Source: Pseudoflavitalea rhizosphaerae (GTDB lineage Bacteria > Bacteroidota > Bacteroidia > Chitinophagales > Chitinophagaceae). Taken from it: a DNA stretch of 64,000 nt. Below, in pieces: positions 1 through 9,083 of this stretch (positions are counted from its first letter, which is position 1; each line of letters opens with the position of its first letter). A model generated the notes under the pieces. That model worked only from the letters and a program-made list of their open reading frames with translations, had not been told where the DNA came from and did no database searches. Position numbers and translations under genes: made by a program. The stretch spans positions 434,001 through 498,000 of the forward strand of contig NZ_RCSU01000001.1 of the NCBI RefSeq assembly GCF_003991355.1, in the 5' to 3' direction.

Positions 1-1453
1 CGGTTGGCCATGCTGCCCTTCTCCTGACCACATTGATGAAGTCTGCCGCTTCCTGCGGACGGCTGGTAGCGATGGCGGCTTCAGCGGCGAGCAGGTAGGT
101 CTCCGCAAAGCGCCAAACGATCAATGGGCGAACCGACTGGTGATTCAGGTCAGCGCGTTTGTTATCGAAATATTTTTTCACTGTTGGCGCCAGGGTATTG
201 TTCCAGTCTTTATTGCCATATAACAAATAAGGAGCAGCAGCGCGTTGTGCGGCCGTCACAGGTATGCCCGGCATGTAGATGGAAGTGTCACCTTTCTTTT
301 TGATCCTGCGGCCTCCGGGAACCGCATCTGCGGGAGCGCCGGGAGGTACCGGGTTGGGCCATGCGAACTTGTCGTAGTCCCCTTCGTTGTTCGAGTTGGC
401 ATACCATACAGTCTGGAAGGTTTTATCATACCTGGTATCATTCACTCTTTCCTTGAAAACGGTATCGGTGAGCCAGAAAGTAGGCACTACGCGGATATAC
501 GGGCGGCCATAATCCATACTCCTGACCATGGTAAGGCGCTTATCGTACTGTCCGATGAACATATGGTTCATGATATTATCTCCAACGGTACTGTTATTGG
601 GGCCGTTGAACGCATAGTTGCTGGTATGTTGTACGGCAAAGAGCACTTCATCATTGGCTTCATTTCCTTCTTTGAATACATCTCCAAAATCAGGAAGAAG
701 GCTGATGCCTGCAGCATTGCGGTCATCAATCAGGTCCTTCAGCGTCTGATAGGCGTCTTCGTTATCGGTAGACACTGCCGCGGGAGTGGAAGCGCGGAAC
801 AGGTACATTCTTCCCAGCAGGTGGCGAGCCGCCGCTGCATTGGCTTTTCCGGGCAGCAGGCCGCCGGTTTTGGGACCTGCCGGCAGAACGGCAATGGCAT
901 CTTTAAGGTCCTGGATAAGCTGTTCCAATACTTCAGCCAGGCTGTTACGTTTGGCCGTTGTTACCGAGTTGGTGATATACGTAGTGTTCAGCGTTACATC
1001 GCGGAAGAATTGCACCAATGTTGAATAGTAGCAGGCGCGCAGGAATTTGGCTTCTCCGACGATCTGGTTCTTTTCCGCATCGTCCATATCCGTTAGCGGG
1101 GCATTTTCGATGATACCGTTACAGGCATTGATCCACCGGTAACATTGCAACCAAACCTGGTTACCATTACCCTGACCGGGCGTGAAGTTACTGGTATAAC
1201 TATTGAGATCGGTATTTCCGTCAACACCCTTGACGAACTCATCGGTGCCGCCAGCCAGCAGCACAAAGAGGTCCTGGCTGCCCCAGACATAGCGGGTGCC
1301 GCCATATGCTGCATCAAGCCCTTTCTTTACGCCATTCTCAGTTTTCAAAAACTCGGGCGTGAGAATCGACTTGGGGTCTTCTTCCAGCATCTTATTACAG
1401 GCGCTACCCAGCAGGTTCACCAGGAGGCAGCCGCAGATAATATATTTTTTCAT
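1..1453 (-). CDS. SusD/RagB-like glycan-binding lipoprotein (3' end cut by window edge)
   Basis: Surface glycan-binding partner of the SusC transporter encoded just upstream. Reading the minus strand from the ATG at 1453 gives a continuous frame of about 484 codons to the window edge. It starts MKKYIICGCLLVNLLGSAC, a lipoprotein signal with the lipidated Cys at residue 19. An upstream in-frame ATG at 1465 would add four residues; the 1453 start gives the better signal. SusD hallmarks are visible: the early EDPKSILTPE segment, TPR-like helices (GEAKFLRACYY, AARHLLGRMYLFRA) and, near the edge, the typical LIVWRFAETYLLAAEAA helix followed by INVVRRRA. Full-length relatives are usually 500-600 residues, so only the end is missing. 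It follows SusC by 23 bases and is surely cotranscribed with it. The bound glycan cannot be read from the sequence; the neighbouring GH28 suggests a galacturonate-containing polymer. Confidence 0.93.
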   Translation of the reverse strand, partial: MKKYIICGCLLVNLLGSACNKMLEEDPKSILTPEFLKTENGVKKGLDAAYGGTRYVWGSQDLFVLLAGGTDEFVKGVDGNTDLNSYTSNFTPGQGNGNQVWLQCYRWINACNGIIENAPLTDMDDAEKNQIVGEAKFLRACYYSTLVQFFRDVTLNTTYITNSVTTAKRNSLAEVLEQLIQDLKDAIAVLPAGPKTGGLLPGKANAAAARHLLGRMYLFRASTPAAVSTDNEDAYQTLKDLIDDRNAAGISLLPDFGDVFKEGNEANDEVLFAVQHTSNYAFNGPNNSTVGDNIMNHMFIGQYDKRLTMVRSMDYGRPYIRVVPTFWLTDTVFKERVNDTRYDKTFQTVWYANSNNEGDYDKFAWPNPVPPGAPADAVPGGRRIKKKGDTSIYMPGIPVTAAQRAAAPYLLYGNKDWNNTLAPTVKKYFDNKRADLNHQSVRPLIVWRFAETYLLAAEAAIATSRPQEAADFINVVRRRAAWPT

Positions 1454-1476
1454 ACGAACAAACATTTTGAGTTGAA

Positions 1477-4400
1477 TTAGAATGACAGGCTAAGACCAAA
1501 AATCAGTTTCCAGTTCGGAGGAGTATCCACATTCAACTGTCCACCGGTGGAAGGGCTGTCCGCATCGCCTCCGGTTTCGGGATCAAGGCCACCGTAAGGA
1601 TGGTCAACAAATGGCGAAAAAAAGATGAATGGGTTTTCTACCGTGGTATAGAACTTCAGGTTTCTCACACCCAGCTTTCTAAGCATATTGGGCGGAAGCG
1701 TATAACCAAGGCTGATAGTCCGGATCTTCAGGTAGGTGCCATCGAAAATACCCATCAGGCTGTTGTTTTGCGTATTGGTCCTGTCTGCATTCGGCTTCGG
1801 AAACTCGTTCTCATGATTATCTGGCGTCCAGAAGCGTGTCTTTACATTATTATAAGTTCCCTGGTAAGTATTGGCAAAACCGCCGCCGGTGAGTGAGCTC
1901 CTGAATATACTGCCCACCCTGGCAAATGCCGCCACGGTGAGGTCAAAGCCGCGGTATGTAAACCGGTTGGTGAAGCCTCCCTGCCATTTAGGTTGGCTGG
2001 AACCGATGATCACGCGATCATCATTATCCATTTTTCCATCATTGTTGATATCAAGGAAACGGATAGTGCCAATGACGGAACCGGATCCGGTCAATGTTTG
2101 TTTGTATTGCTGTGCCAGGGCAGTATCCTCTTTGGTGTTCTGCCAGATGCCGTCCTTCACTTTGTCGAATATTACACCGATGGGCTGTCCAACAAACCAG
2201 TTATTGCTGATATCTTCTTCAACGCCTTCACTGAGTTTGGTGATCTTTCCCCGGTTGATGAAAGCATTGGCATCGATGGTCCATCCGAATTCGTTCCTTG
2301 TTTTCGGAACAAAGATGGCGGCGCTCACCTGAAGTTCGATCCCTTTATTCTCTGTTGCGCCCACGTTGGCCAGTGCTACATTCTGGATACCGGAGGTATA
2401 CGGAAGCGTTTGCGGCAGCAGGAGGTCGCGCGTTTGTTGTTTGTACACGCCGAATGTACCTGTGATCCGGTTATTGAGCAGTCCGAAATCAAGACCTATC
2501 TCCGTTGTTGCAGTGTATTCCCAACTAAGATCTGCATTGGCTACATTGGTGAGGTAAACGCCGGTGGTGGTCTCTTCCCCAAAATTCATCCTGAAAGGAC
2601 TGAGCCTGGCCAATGTCTGATAAGGGCTGATGGAAGCATTGCCCACTTCTCCATAGGAAGCGCGAAGGCGCAGGTTACTGATGGGATTTACATTGAACCA
2701 TGACTCATTGTGTATATTCCATGCAACGGCCCCTGATGGAAAGGTTTTGTATTTATTTCCCGGAGCGAGCCTGGAAGAACCGTCTGTACGCATGGTGGCG
2801 GTGAGCATGTACCTTTCATCAAAATTATAATTCAAGCGTCCCATATAAGACACCAACGCCCATTTTTCATAATTCCCGGAGCCTGTAAGATTGGAACCGT
2901 ATTCGGGATTGAAATATTCCAATGCATCATTCAGGATATCATTGTTGTTGAAAGTACTGGACTGGTTCTTTTGTTCCTGCACGCTGAAAAGGCCGGTAAG
3001 GCTGATCTTATGTTTATCGGCAAAAGTGCGGTCGTAGTTCAGCAAATGCTCCAGCGTCCAGTTGGTCAACTGGCTGTTCCTGTTCCGTGAAGTGGAGGGC
3101 GCCCCCATATTGTTGGTAGTTTTGCTGGCGTAGAAGTAACCATAGTTCTCTGAACGTAATTCGGCGCCTGCATTGAAGCGGTATTTCAATCCGCTGACCC
3201 ACTTACCCAGGTTCACATCCACATAAAAAGTATTGAAAGAGCTGTTCCTTTTTTTCCTTTCTTCTTTTGCTCCCGGCAGGAAGTCCGCCAATGGGTTCCA
3301 TACCTGTGAAGCGCTGCCCGGCACAAAATCATTGCGGAGCTTGCCTTCTGCATCATAAGGTGAAACCATCGGGGAAGCCCGGAGCGCCTGGGCCATGGGA
3401 TTGAAACTTTCTCCATTTGTGGTGGCGAAAGTATTCAAGGAGCTCAGGCCGATCTTGAACATTTTACTGAGTTGATGATCGATACTCAGTTTAAGTGAGT
3501 AGCGCTCGAATGCCTGCCCGGGGTATACGCCGGTTTCCTTGTAGTACCCACCAGACAATGCATATTGCGTGGATTCAGATCCACCAGATACGCCCAGTTG
3601 ATGGTCTGTAATAAAGCCGTCCTTGTACACCAGGTCCTGCCAGTCTGTTGAAAAACCTTTCTCAATGCTTTCCAGTTCTTCTGCGCTAAATTCATTGGCG
3701 AGGATGGCCGGATCATCCGGACCCGTGTATCTCCTGTTGTTACCACTTACAAACCTTCCATTATAATAAGCCCATTTCTTGAATTCGAAAAACTCCTTTG
3801 CATCCATCATTTTGTATTTGCCGAGCGGCTTCACTGTACCGCCATAGCCGCTATAGGTGATCACTGCTTTACCGGCTTTTCCGCGCCTGGTGCTCACAAG
3901 GATCACGCCATTGGCGCCACGTGAACCGTAGATAGCAGTGGCGGACGCATCTTTCAGGATCTCCACGGACGTAACATCATCCGGGTTAATATCATTGAAA
4001 TTCCCGCTGAAGGGAATGCCATCCACAACAATAAGCGGATCATTCCCGGCACGGACGGAGCGGGAACCGCGGATGAGAATGGAAACACCGGCGCCGGGCT
4101 TGCTGTTACCATTCACTTTTTGAATATCCACACCTGCCGCACGGCCTTGCATAGCCGAAGCGAGGTTGGGAGTAGGAATGTCACGGATCGATTGTTCGGT
4201 AACGGAGACCATAGAGCCGGTGACTTCGGACCTTCTTCTCGTTCCATATCCTACTACCACCACTTCATCCAGGTCTTTTTTGTTGAGTAAACGGATATTC
4301 AGATTGTTTTGACCTTTGCGGGCAGTGATCTTCTGATCTGCGTATCCTGCATAAGAAAAACTGATTACGGAGCCGACAGGCACTTCGAGGGAGAAAGCCC

Positions 4401-4626
4401 CGTCAGCGCCGGATTGAACGGACTTTCCCGCCCCCTGGATAGTAACGCCCAGGAGAGGTTCGCCGCGCTCATTGGTAACAAATCCTTTGACTGTTACCGG
4501 CGCAGCATCCTGTGCCGTAACTGGCTGCCAAAGCAGCAGAGCCAACAATACACAGGCAAATGAGAGGCTGCAACTCAACAGTTGGCGCCCCTTCATTCCG
4601 TTTGGAATAAGATTTTTAAAATTCAT
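1477..4626 (-). CDS. SusC/RagA-family TonB-dependent outer-membrane transporter
   Basis: A 1,049-residue outer-membrane barrel that imports oligosaccharides with its SusD lid, powered by TonB. After a signal peptide ending near TAQ (about residue 39) comes a carboxypeptidase-D regulatory-like domain (VKGFVTNERGEPLLGVTI onward). A TonB-box-like DEVVVVGYGT follows, then the plug domain with DPLIVVDGIPF and the signature ILKDASATAIYGSRGANGVI, and a long barrel ending in an aromatic residue (GLSLSF). The length is normal for the family. No STN domain is present, so control by an anti-sigma factor is not expected. Order in transcription is GH28, 122-base gap, this gene, SusD. The internal Met at residue 11 could also serve as start and would leave a more compact signal peptide. 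Confidence 0.95.
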   Translation of the reverse strand: MNFKNLIPNGMKGRQLLSCSLSFACVLLALLLWQPVTAQDAAPVTVKGFVTNERGEPLLGVTIQGAGKSVQSGADGAFSLEVPVGSVISFSYAGYADQKITARKGQNNLNIRLLNKKDLDEVVVVGYGTRRRSEVTGSMVSVTEQSIRDIPTPNLASAMQGRAAGVDIQKVNGNSKPGAGVSILIRGSRSVRAGNDPLIVVDGIPFSGNFNDINPDDVTSVEILKDASATAIYGSRGANGVILVSTRRGKAGKAVITYSGYGGTVKPLGKYKMMDAKEFFEFKKWAYYNGRFVSGNNRRYTGPDDPAILANEFSAEELESIEKGFSTDWQDLVYKDGFITDHQLGVSGGSESTQYALSGGYYKETGVYPGQAFERYSLKLSIDHQLSKMFKIGLSSLNTFATTNGESFNPMAQALRASPMVSPYDAEGKLRNDFVPGSASQVWNPLADFLPGAKEERKKRNSSFNTFYVDVNLGKWVSGLKYRFNAGAELRSENYGYFYASKTTNNMGAPSTSRNRNSQLTNWTLEHLLNYDRTFADKHKISLTGLFSVQEQKNQSSTFNNNDILNDALEYFNPEYGSNLTGSGNYEKWALVSYMGRLNYNFDERYMLTATMRTDGSSRLAPGNKYKTFPSGAVAWNIHNESWFNVNPISNLRLRASYGEVGNASISPYQTLARLSPFRMNFGEETTTGVYLTNVANADLSWEYTATTEIGLDFGLLNNRITGTFGVYKQQTRDLLLPQTLPYTSGIQNVALANVGATENKGIELQVSAAIFVPKTRNEFGWTIDANAFINRGKITKLSEGVEEDISNNWFVGQPIGVIFDKVKDGIWQNTKEDTALAQQYKQTLTGSGSVIGTIRFLDINNDGKMDNDDRVIIGSSQPKWQGGFTNRFTYRGFDLTVAAFARVGSIFRSSLTGGGFANTYQGTYNNVKTRFWTPDNHENEFPKPNADRTNTQNNSLMGIFDGTYLKIRTISLGYTLPPNMLRKLGVRNLKFYTTVENPFIFFSPFVDHPYGGLDPETGGDADSPSTGGQLNVDTPPNWKLIFGLSLSF

Positions 4627-4748
4627 AAAATTGGCAAGTTTTTACTGGATCAATAGTTTTTGGCAATCTCTTTCTGCATAGTGCAGGGATGGTCCGCTAT
4701 GGCGGAGCATCGCGTTGTTGATTTGTGAAATTTTTGTGCATACAGCAA

Positions 4749-6329
4749 TCATTGATGGTGAATATATCGGGCTGGCTCAATTCCATGGAGCCGGTTCTTT
4801 TTTACTTTGATATGGGAGCCATCGGAGCCTTCCACGCGCACAAAGGCGGCCGCTTTACCCTTTACCGTATTGTTGCGGATATTTGCACTTTTCACTTTTT
4901 CCAGCCTGATAACGGCTTCAGCGCCGGTGGTGGCAGGAATATCCCAGTTGGTTACGGTGATGTCTTCGCCGTCTTCACAAATGAAAGCAGGACGTACATC
5001 ATTACTGTCAAGTGTAAACGAAACATTCTTCAGTTTCAATCCTTTTACATGACGGGCCCAGATGCCATAAGCCGGAACGAGCGGGCCGAATGTTTTCACT
5101 TCCGGGTATTTGTCTATCGCTTCCGGCACTACCTGTCTTGCATTTACAGCATTGCCGCCACCGGCCAGGCGGATGGAAATATTCTCCAGGGTAACATTGG
5201 TGATATAATGCCCCGGCACTCCTGTGATGAGGATCCCTGATGGCGGTTTCAATTGTGCATCGGCGGAAGCTTCCGCCTTTACATTGCGGATGATCACGTT
5301 TTCGAATGTGCCTGTCGGTTGTTGTGTATCCTTCCCTTTCCGGAATACACTAAGCCTCGATCCCAGCCGCAGGAGTACCGGCGTTTTTACATTCACCATG
5401 GTGATATCGCTGATCTCGATATTGCGGAGATGGGCTCCGTCAACTGTCAGCAATTTGATGCCGCCGTTGTTGGTGTTGTAAATATGGCAATTGGAGATTT
5501 TTATATTCTCGAAAGGCGCCATGGATTCCGTACCCATTTTGATGGCGCCATGTCCGCTTTTCAGTCGCATGTTTGACACCACAATATCCCTGCAGGCCAT
5601 GGTGCTGCTTGTTGTTTTGAAGCAGAGGGCATCATCGCCGCTCTCGATATCACAGTTGGTGATGGTCACTTGCTGGCAGCCATCGATATCCATTCCATCG
5701 TTGTGCGCAACCCCGTGTGAAATGATCTTTACATCCTCGATGTGCAATCGTTTACATTGAAAATAATGAGAAGTCCAGGCTGCCGCGAACAACAATTTCA
5801 CGCCCTGCACTTTCACATCACTGCATCGCACCACGCGAAGCAGGAATGGTCTCCTGCCCCAGCGCTCTCCCTCAGGACGTTTATCTGTGGCGATCTGTAT
5901 TTCCTTTAATTGCTTACCCTGCCCATCGATAGATCCTTCACCTTCGATGCCGATATGCTGCTGATCAACAGCCACCACCAATGCATAACCGACATCCACA
6001 CCCAATCCGTCTGTGAAAGGGTCCAGGTTTTGGTAATCGTTTACATTGGTACTGCCAACAATGAATGAATCCTTTTGCAAAACCAGTGTCACATTGCTTT
6101 TCAGGGCAATGGTGCCTGTAAGAAATTTACCGGCGGGCACTATCACTTTGCCGCCACCTTTGACAGCACAGGCATCAATAGCAGCCTGGATAAAAGAGGA
6201 ATTGAGTGTAACGCCATCAGGTTTGGCGCCATAATCTGTGATGATAAAATCATGCTGACGGGCATGTGAGATCATACCCTGGAACAGTACAGCAAGCAAT
6301 AAAAAAACGTGCCTCATGAGCGCAATCAA
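4749..6329 (-). CDS. GH28 family glycoside hydrolase (polygalacturonase-like), secreted
   Basis: Predicted inverting hydrolase of galacturonate-type linkages in pectic or related glycans. A signal peptide covers residues 1-23 (ending SHA), followed by DFIITDYGAKPDG, the usual start of the right-handed beta-helix. The GH28 catalytic signatures are visible as NDGMDIDG (210-217), SGDDALCFK (230-238, catalytic Asp pair 232/233) and SGHGAIKMG (258-266). The fourth family motif, normally Arg-Ile-Lys, reads GGIKL near residue 290, so the usual substrate-binding Arg is missing. That fits a non-standard substrate or an exo-acting subfamily. It is the first gene of the GH28-SusC-SusD unit and is separated from the upstream GH88 gene by a terminator. 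The family is certain from the motifs; the exact substrate is not. Confidence 0.9.
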   Translation of the reverse strand: MIALMRHVFLLLAVLFQGMISHARQHDFIITDYGAKPDGVTLNSSFIQAAIDACAVKGGGKVIVPAGKFLTGTIALKSNVTLVLQKDSFIVGSTNVNDYQNLDPFTDGLGVDVGYALVVAVDQQHIGIEGEGSIDGQGKQLKEIQIATDKRPEGERWGRRPFLLRVVRCSDVKVQGVKLLFAAAWTSHYFQCKRLHIEDVKIISHGVAHNDGMDIDGCQQVTITNCDIESGDDALCFKTTSSTMACRDIVVSNMRLKSGHGAIKMGTESMAPFENIKISNCHIYNTNNGGIKLLTVDGAHLRNIEISDITMVNVKTPVLLRLGSRLSVFRKGKDTQQPTGTFENVIIRNVKAEASADAQLKPPSGILITGVPGHYITNVTLENISIRLAGGGNAVNARQVVPEAIDKYPEVKTFGPLVPAYGIWARHVKGLKLKNVSFTLDSNDVRPAFICEDGEDITVTNWDIPATTGAEAVIRLEKVKSANIRNNTVKGKAAAFVRVEGSDGSHIKVKKNRLHGIEPARYIHHQ

Positions 6330-6426
6330 TTTTCCGGATTTAATGGAGCTGGTTCAGGATGTAACTAACACAATTATATGAGGCCCCGGTAGCAGGGGAT
6401 TAACCACGTATTAAGCTTTATTAGCA

Positions 6427-6461
6427 GAAAAAAAGGGCTGCTCCCGGGAACGGGAACAGCC
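6427..6461 (-). terminator. Rho-independent terminator after the GH88/SGNH gene
   Basis: On the minus strand an 11-bp stem (GGCTGTTCCCG pairing with CGGGAGCAGCC, one mismatch) with a TTCC loop is followed by seven T residues. It lies 63 bases past the stop at 6524 and 98 bases before the GH28 start. It therefore splits the long minus-strand cluster into two transcription units. Confidence 0.8.
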
Positions 6462-6523
6462 ACTGGTTGAATGATTGCTGACTGCGAAAAACTTACCTTC
6501 ACAGGTATGCTAACACGTAGCTT

Positions 6524-9073
6524 TTATTTTGTACCTGCGGGTTGCCAGTTGTCTGTCCTGAACGGCGCAACGGGCAATCCATCTGTATTGTAGAGGTTAG
6601 TAATTACATAATCCTTAAATGCGTAACGTACTGCAACAGGTTTTTTCACCCGTTCGCTGATTGCATATACACCATCATTGGTGATCCATGCTTTGGCAGG
6701 ATAAAATATCCGGTCATCGCCTGCGAGTTCAAAGCCATTCAGTTCTTTTCCATAAGTTGTAAAACCATTGGACGCATTGTTGAATGCTATACGAACGGTA
6801 TCGTTCACCAGCTTCATGGATTTGAATGATGGATTCAGATAATTGATCCCTTCCACGCCATAGGTCTTACCCAGCGCCAGGTACGCAAGCCTGCGGCTCA
6901 CCACGGTTTTATTGGCAGGATGTATAGTAAGGGAATCACCGGCGTCCATGCAAACAGCCATGCCTGAATTGGGGATCTGCGCTCCGGCCTTTTCCTGCGC
7001 TTCGCGCATATAGGGAGCTTCCGCCGCATAGCTGGGATATTTATAGGGAGCAAGCTGCACATAATAGAAGGCCCATTCATTTCCCCATTGCGCACGCCAG
7101 TGCCGGACCATCGAAGGCATCAATCTTTCATAGAGCGCATATTCGGCCCTGTTAGTCTCACCCTGGTACCAGAGCACGCCTTTGATGGCAAATCCGATCA
7201 GAGGATGGATCATACCATTGTACAGAACTTCAGGATGGTTCTTATTGATCACCGTACGATGCGCAGGCATCGGCGATTCAGGAAATTCTTTCAGATTGCT
7301 TTCACTCATCCAGCCCTGGATCGGCGTTCCGCCCCAGGTAGCCTGGATGATGCCAACGGGAACGCCCAGCTGCTGCTGCAGGATCTTTGCAAAACCATAT
7401 CCCACGGCACTGAAATCCCTCACGCCTTTTGGTGACGATGTTTCCCATTCAGCAGTAACATCCTTAACAGGTTCGAGCGCAGTAGTTCTTTCCACACGGA
7501 AGAGACGGATATTATTGTTCTTTCCTTCCAGGATGGTTTCTTCAGCACCCAGGACCGGTTGGTTCCTGAACCCTTTCACCGGCATTTCCATATTCGACTG
7601 ACCGGAGCAAAGCCATACTTCGCCGATCATTACATTCTTCAGAATAACCGGTTTACCATCACTGATAGTAATGCTGTAAGGTCCGCCGGCTTTGGGAGTG
7701 GACACCACCAGTTTCCAGTTGCCTTTTGCATCGGCGCGGGTGGTATACTTTTTCATATTCCAGCTGGTCTGAACTGTAATGACCGCGTTGGGAGCAGCAC
7801 TTCCCCAGATCGGCGTATTGGCCTGTTGCTGCAATACCATATTACTGGCTATGATGGCTGGCAATTTCAATACAGGCTTGGGCAATGCAAACATTTTATC
7901 GTGCATATGTTTGCTGCGGAGCAATGCTTCCATGTAATAATAATCTGCATAGCTCAATGGCACATCTATTTCACTGTTGCCGGGTTTGGAACCTGTGCTG
8001 TGCAAAAGGAGAAATCCTTTATTCTCGCCTATGGGTGAACGATAGGATCTGGTCAAACTTTCCACCATCGTATTGGCGGCGGCAGTATACACAGCGGCGT
8101 TCTTGCTGTATTGCGCCAGCTCGTACAAGCCGGATGCAATGCAGGCTGCCGCTGATGCGTCACGTGGCTCTTTGGGAATACCGGGTGCATCGAAATCATA
8201 ATAAGGCACTTTATCTTTCGGCAGCCTCGGATGGTCCAGGATGAATTTCGCTACATGCTCGGCTTGTTGGAGGTATCTTTTATCCCTTGTAAATCGATAA
8301 CACATGGTGTATCCGTATAACGCCCATGCCTGTCCGCGGCTCCAGGCGGATTCATGACTATACCCCTGGTGCGTTTGTTTCTTTTCCACTTTTCCTGTAA
8401 GTGAATCATAGGCCACTACGTGATAAGAACTGTAATCCGGACGGAAATGGTTCTTCATGGTAGTATTGGCATGAGAAACGGCAATCCTGTAATAAGCTGA
8501 ATCGCCGCTCAGTTCCGTGGCGGCGAAGAGCAGTTCCAGGTTCATCATATTATCGATGATCACGGGGAAGTCCCACTTGTCCTTACTATGGTCCCAGGAA
8601 CGGAGACAGCCAACTGTTGGATTGAAGCGGCTGGCCAGCGTGCGGGCCGACTCCATGATCACTGCCCTGTATTTGGGATCGCTGGTGAGGCGGTAGCCTG
8701 TTCCAAATGAGCAATACACTTTGAATCCCATATCATGTGTACCGGCATTCTGTTTTTCCTTTTCAATGAAGGCGGTATATGCATGGGCTTTTTCTTTCCA
8801 CTCAGGTTTGCCGGTGTACTCATAAAGGAACCAGAGTACGCCGGGGAAGAAGCCACTGGTCCAGTCGCGGCTCGCCACCATTTTCAGATGTCCGTTTTCC
8901 AGGGTCCTCGGAGAAACCAGTTCGGGTTTTACTTTCCTGGCTGCTGCGGCTTCTTTGAGCATCACTTCCGTTTGTTTTTCGGCATCGCCAATTACTTTGG
9001 GAAGATCGATCTGCTGCGCCTGCATTGTAAGGCAAAGGATACAGAAAACAACCAGGCTACTAACATGCTTCAT
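6524..9073 (-). CDS. Two-domain enzyme: GH88 unsaturated glucuronyl hydrolase fused to SGNH/sialate-O-acetylesterase-like esterase
   Basis: An 849-residue secreted protein with two catalytic halves. Signal peptide 1-20. Residues about 30-395 are a GH88 alpha/alpha-barrel: DWTSGFFPGVLWFLYEYTG, the acidic residue in THDMGF (Asp114), VIIDNMMNLELL (Asp174) and SAWSRGQAWALYG. The 60-residue spacing of Asp114/Asp174 matches the catalytic pair Asp88/Asp149 of Bacillus UGL. Residues about 400-849 are an SGNH esterase of the sialate O-acetylesterase type: CSGQSNMEMP (Ser492 presumed nucleophile), WGGTPIQGW, VLWYQGETN and a C-terminal IHPANK with the presumed catalytic His. GH88 removes 4,5-unsaturated uronate left by a polysaccharide lyase; the esterase would strip acetyl groups from the same glycan. 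The lyase-like half of the 10937-14200 protein is a natural partner. It starts 10 bases after the GH29 stop. Confidence 0.92.
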   Translation of the reverse strand: MKHVSSLVVFCILCLTMQAQQIDLPKVIGDAEKQTEVMLKEAAAARKVKPELVSPRTLENGHLKMVASRDWTSGFFPGVLWFLYEYTGKPEWKEKAHAYTAFIEKEKQNAGTHDMGFKVYCSFGTGYRLTSDPKYRAVIMESARTLASRFNPTVGCLRSWDHSKDKWDFPVIIDNMMNLELLFAATELSGDSAYYRIAVSHANTTMKNHFRPDYSSYHVVAYDSLTGKVEKKQTHQGYSHESAWSRGQAWALYGYTMCYRFTRDKRYLQQAEHVAKFILDHPRLPKDKVPYYDFDAPGIPKEPRDASAAACIASGLYELAQYSKNAAVYTAAANTMVESLTRSYRSPIGENKGFLLLHSTGSKPGNSEIDVPLSYADYYYMEALLRSKHMHDKMFALPKPVLKLPAIIASNMVLQQQANTPIWGSAAPNAVITVQTSWNMKKYTTRADAKGNWKLVVSTPKAGGPYSITISDGKPVILKNVMIGEVWLCSGQSNMEMPVKGFRNQPVLGAEETILEGKNNNIRLFRVERTTALEPVKDVTAEWETSSPKGVRDFSAVGYGFAKILQQQLGVPVGIIQATWGGTPIQGWMSESNLKEFPESPMPAHRTVINKNHPEVLYNGMIHPLIGFAIKGVLWYQGETNRAEYALYERLMPSMVRHWRAQWGNEWAFYYVQLAPYKYPSYAAEAPYMREAQEKAGAQIPNSGMAVCMDAGDSLTIHPANKTVVSRRLAYLALGKTYGVEGINYLNPSFKSMKLVNDTVRIAFNNASNGFTTYGKELNGFELAGDDRIFYPAKAWITNDGVYAISERVKKPVAVRYAFKDYVITNLYNTDGLPVAPFRTDNWQPAGTK

Positions 9074-9083
9074 GGTTCGGGAT

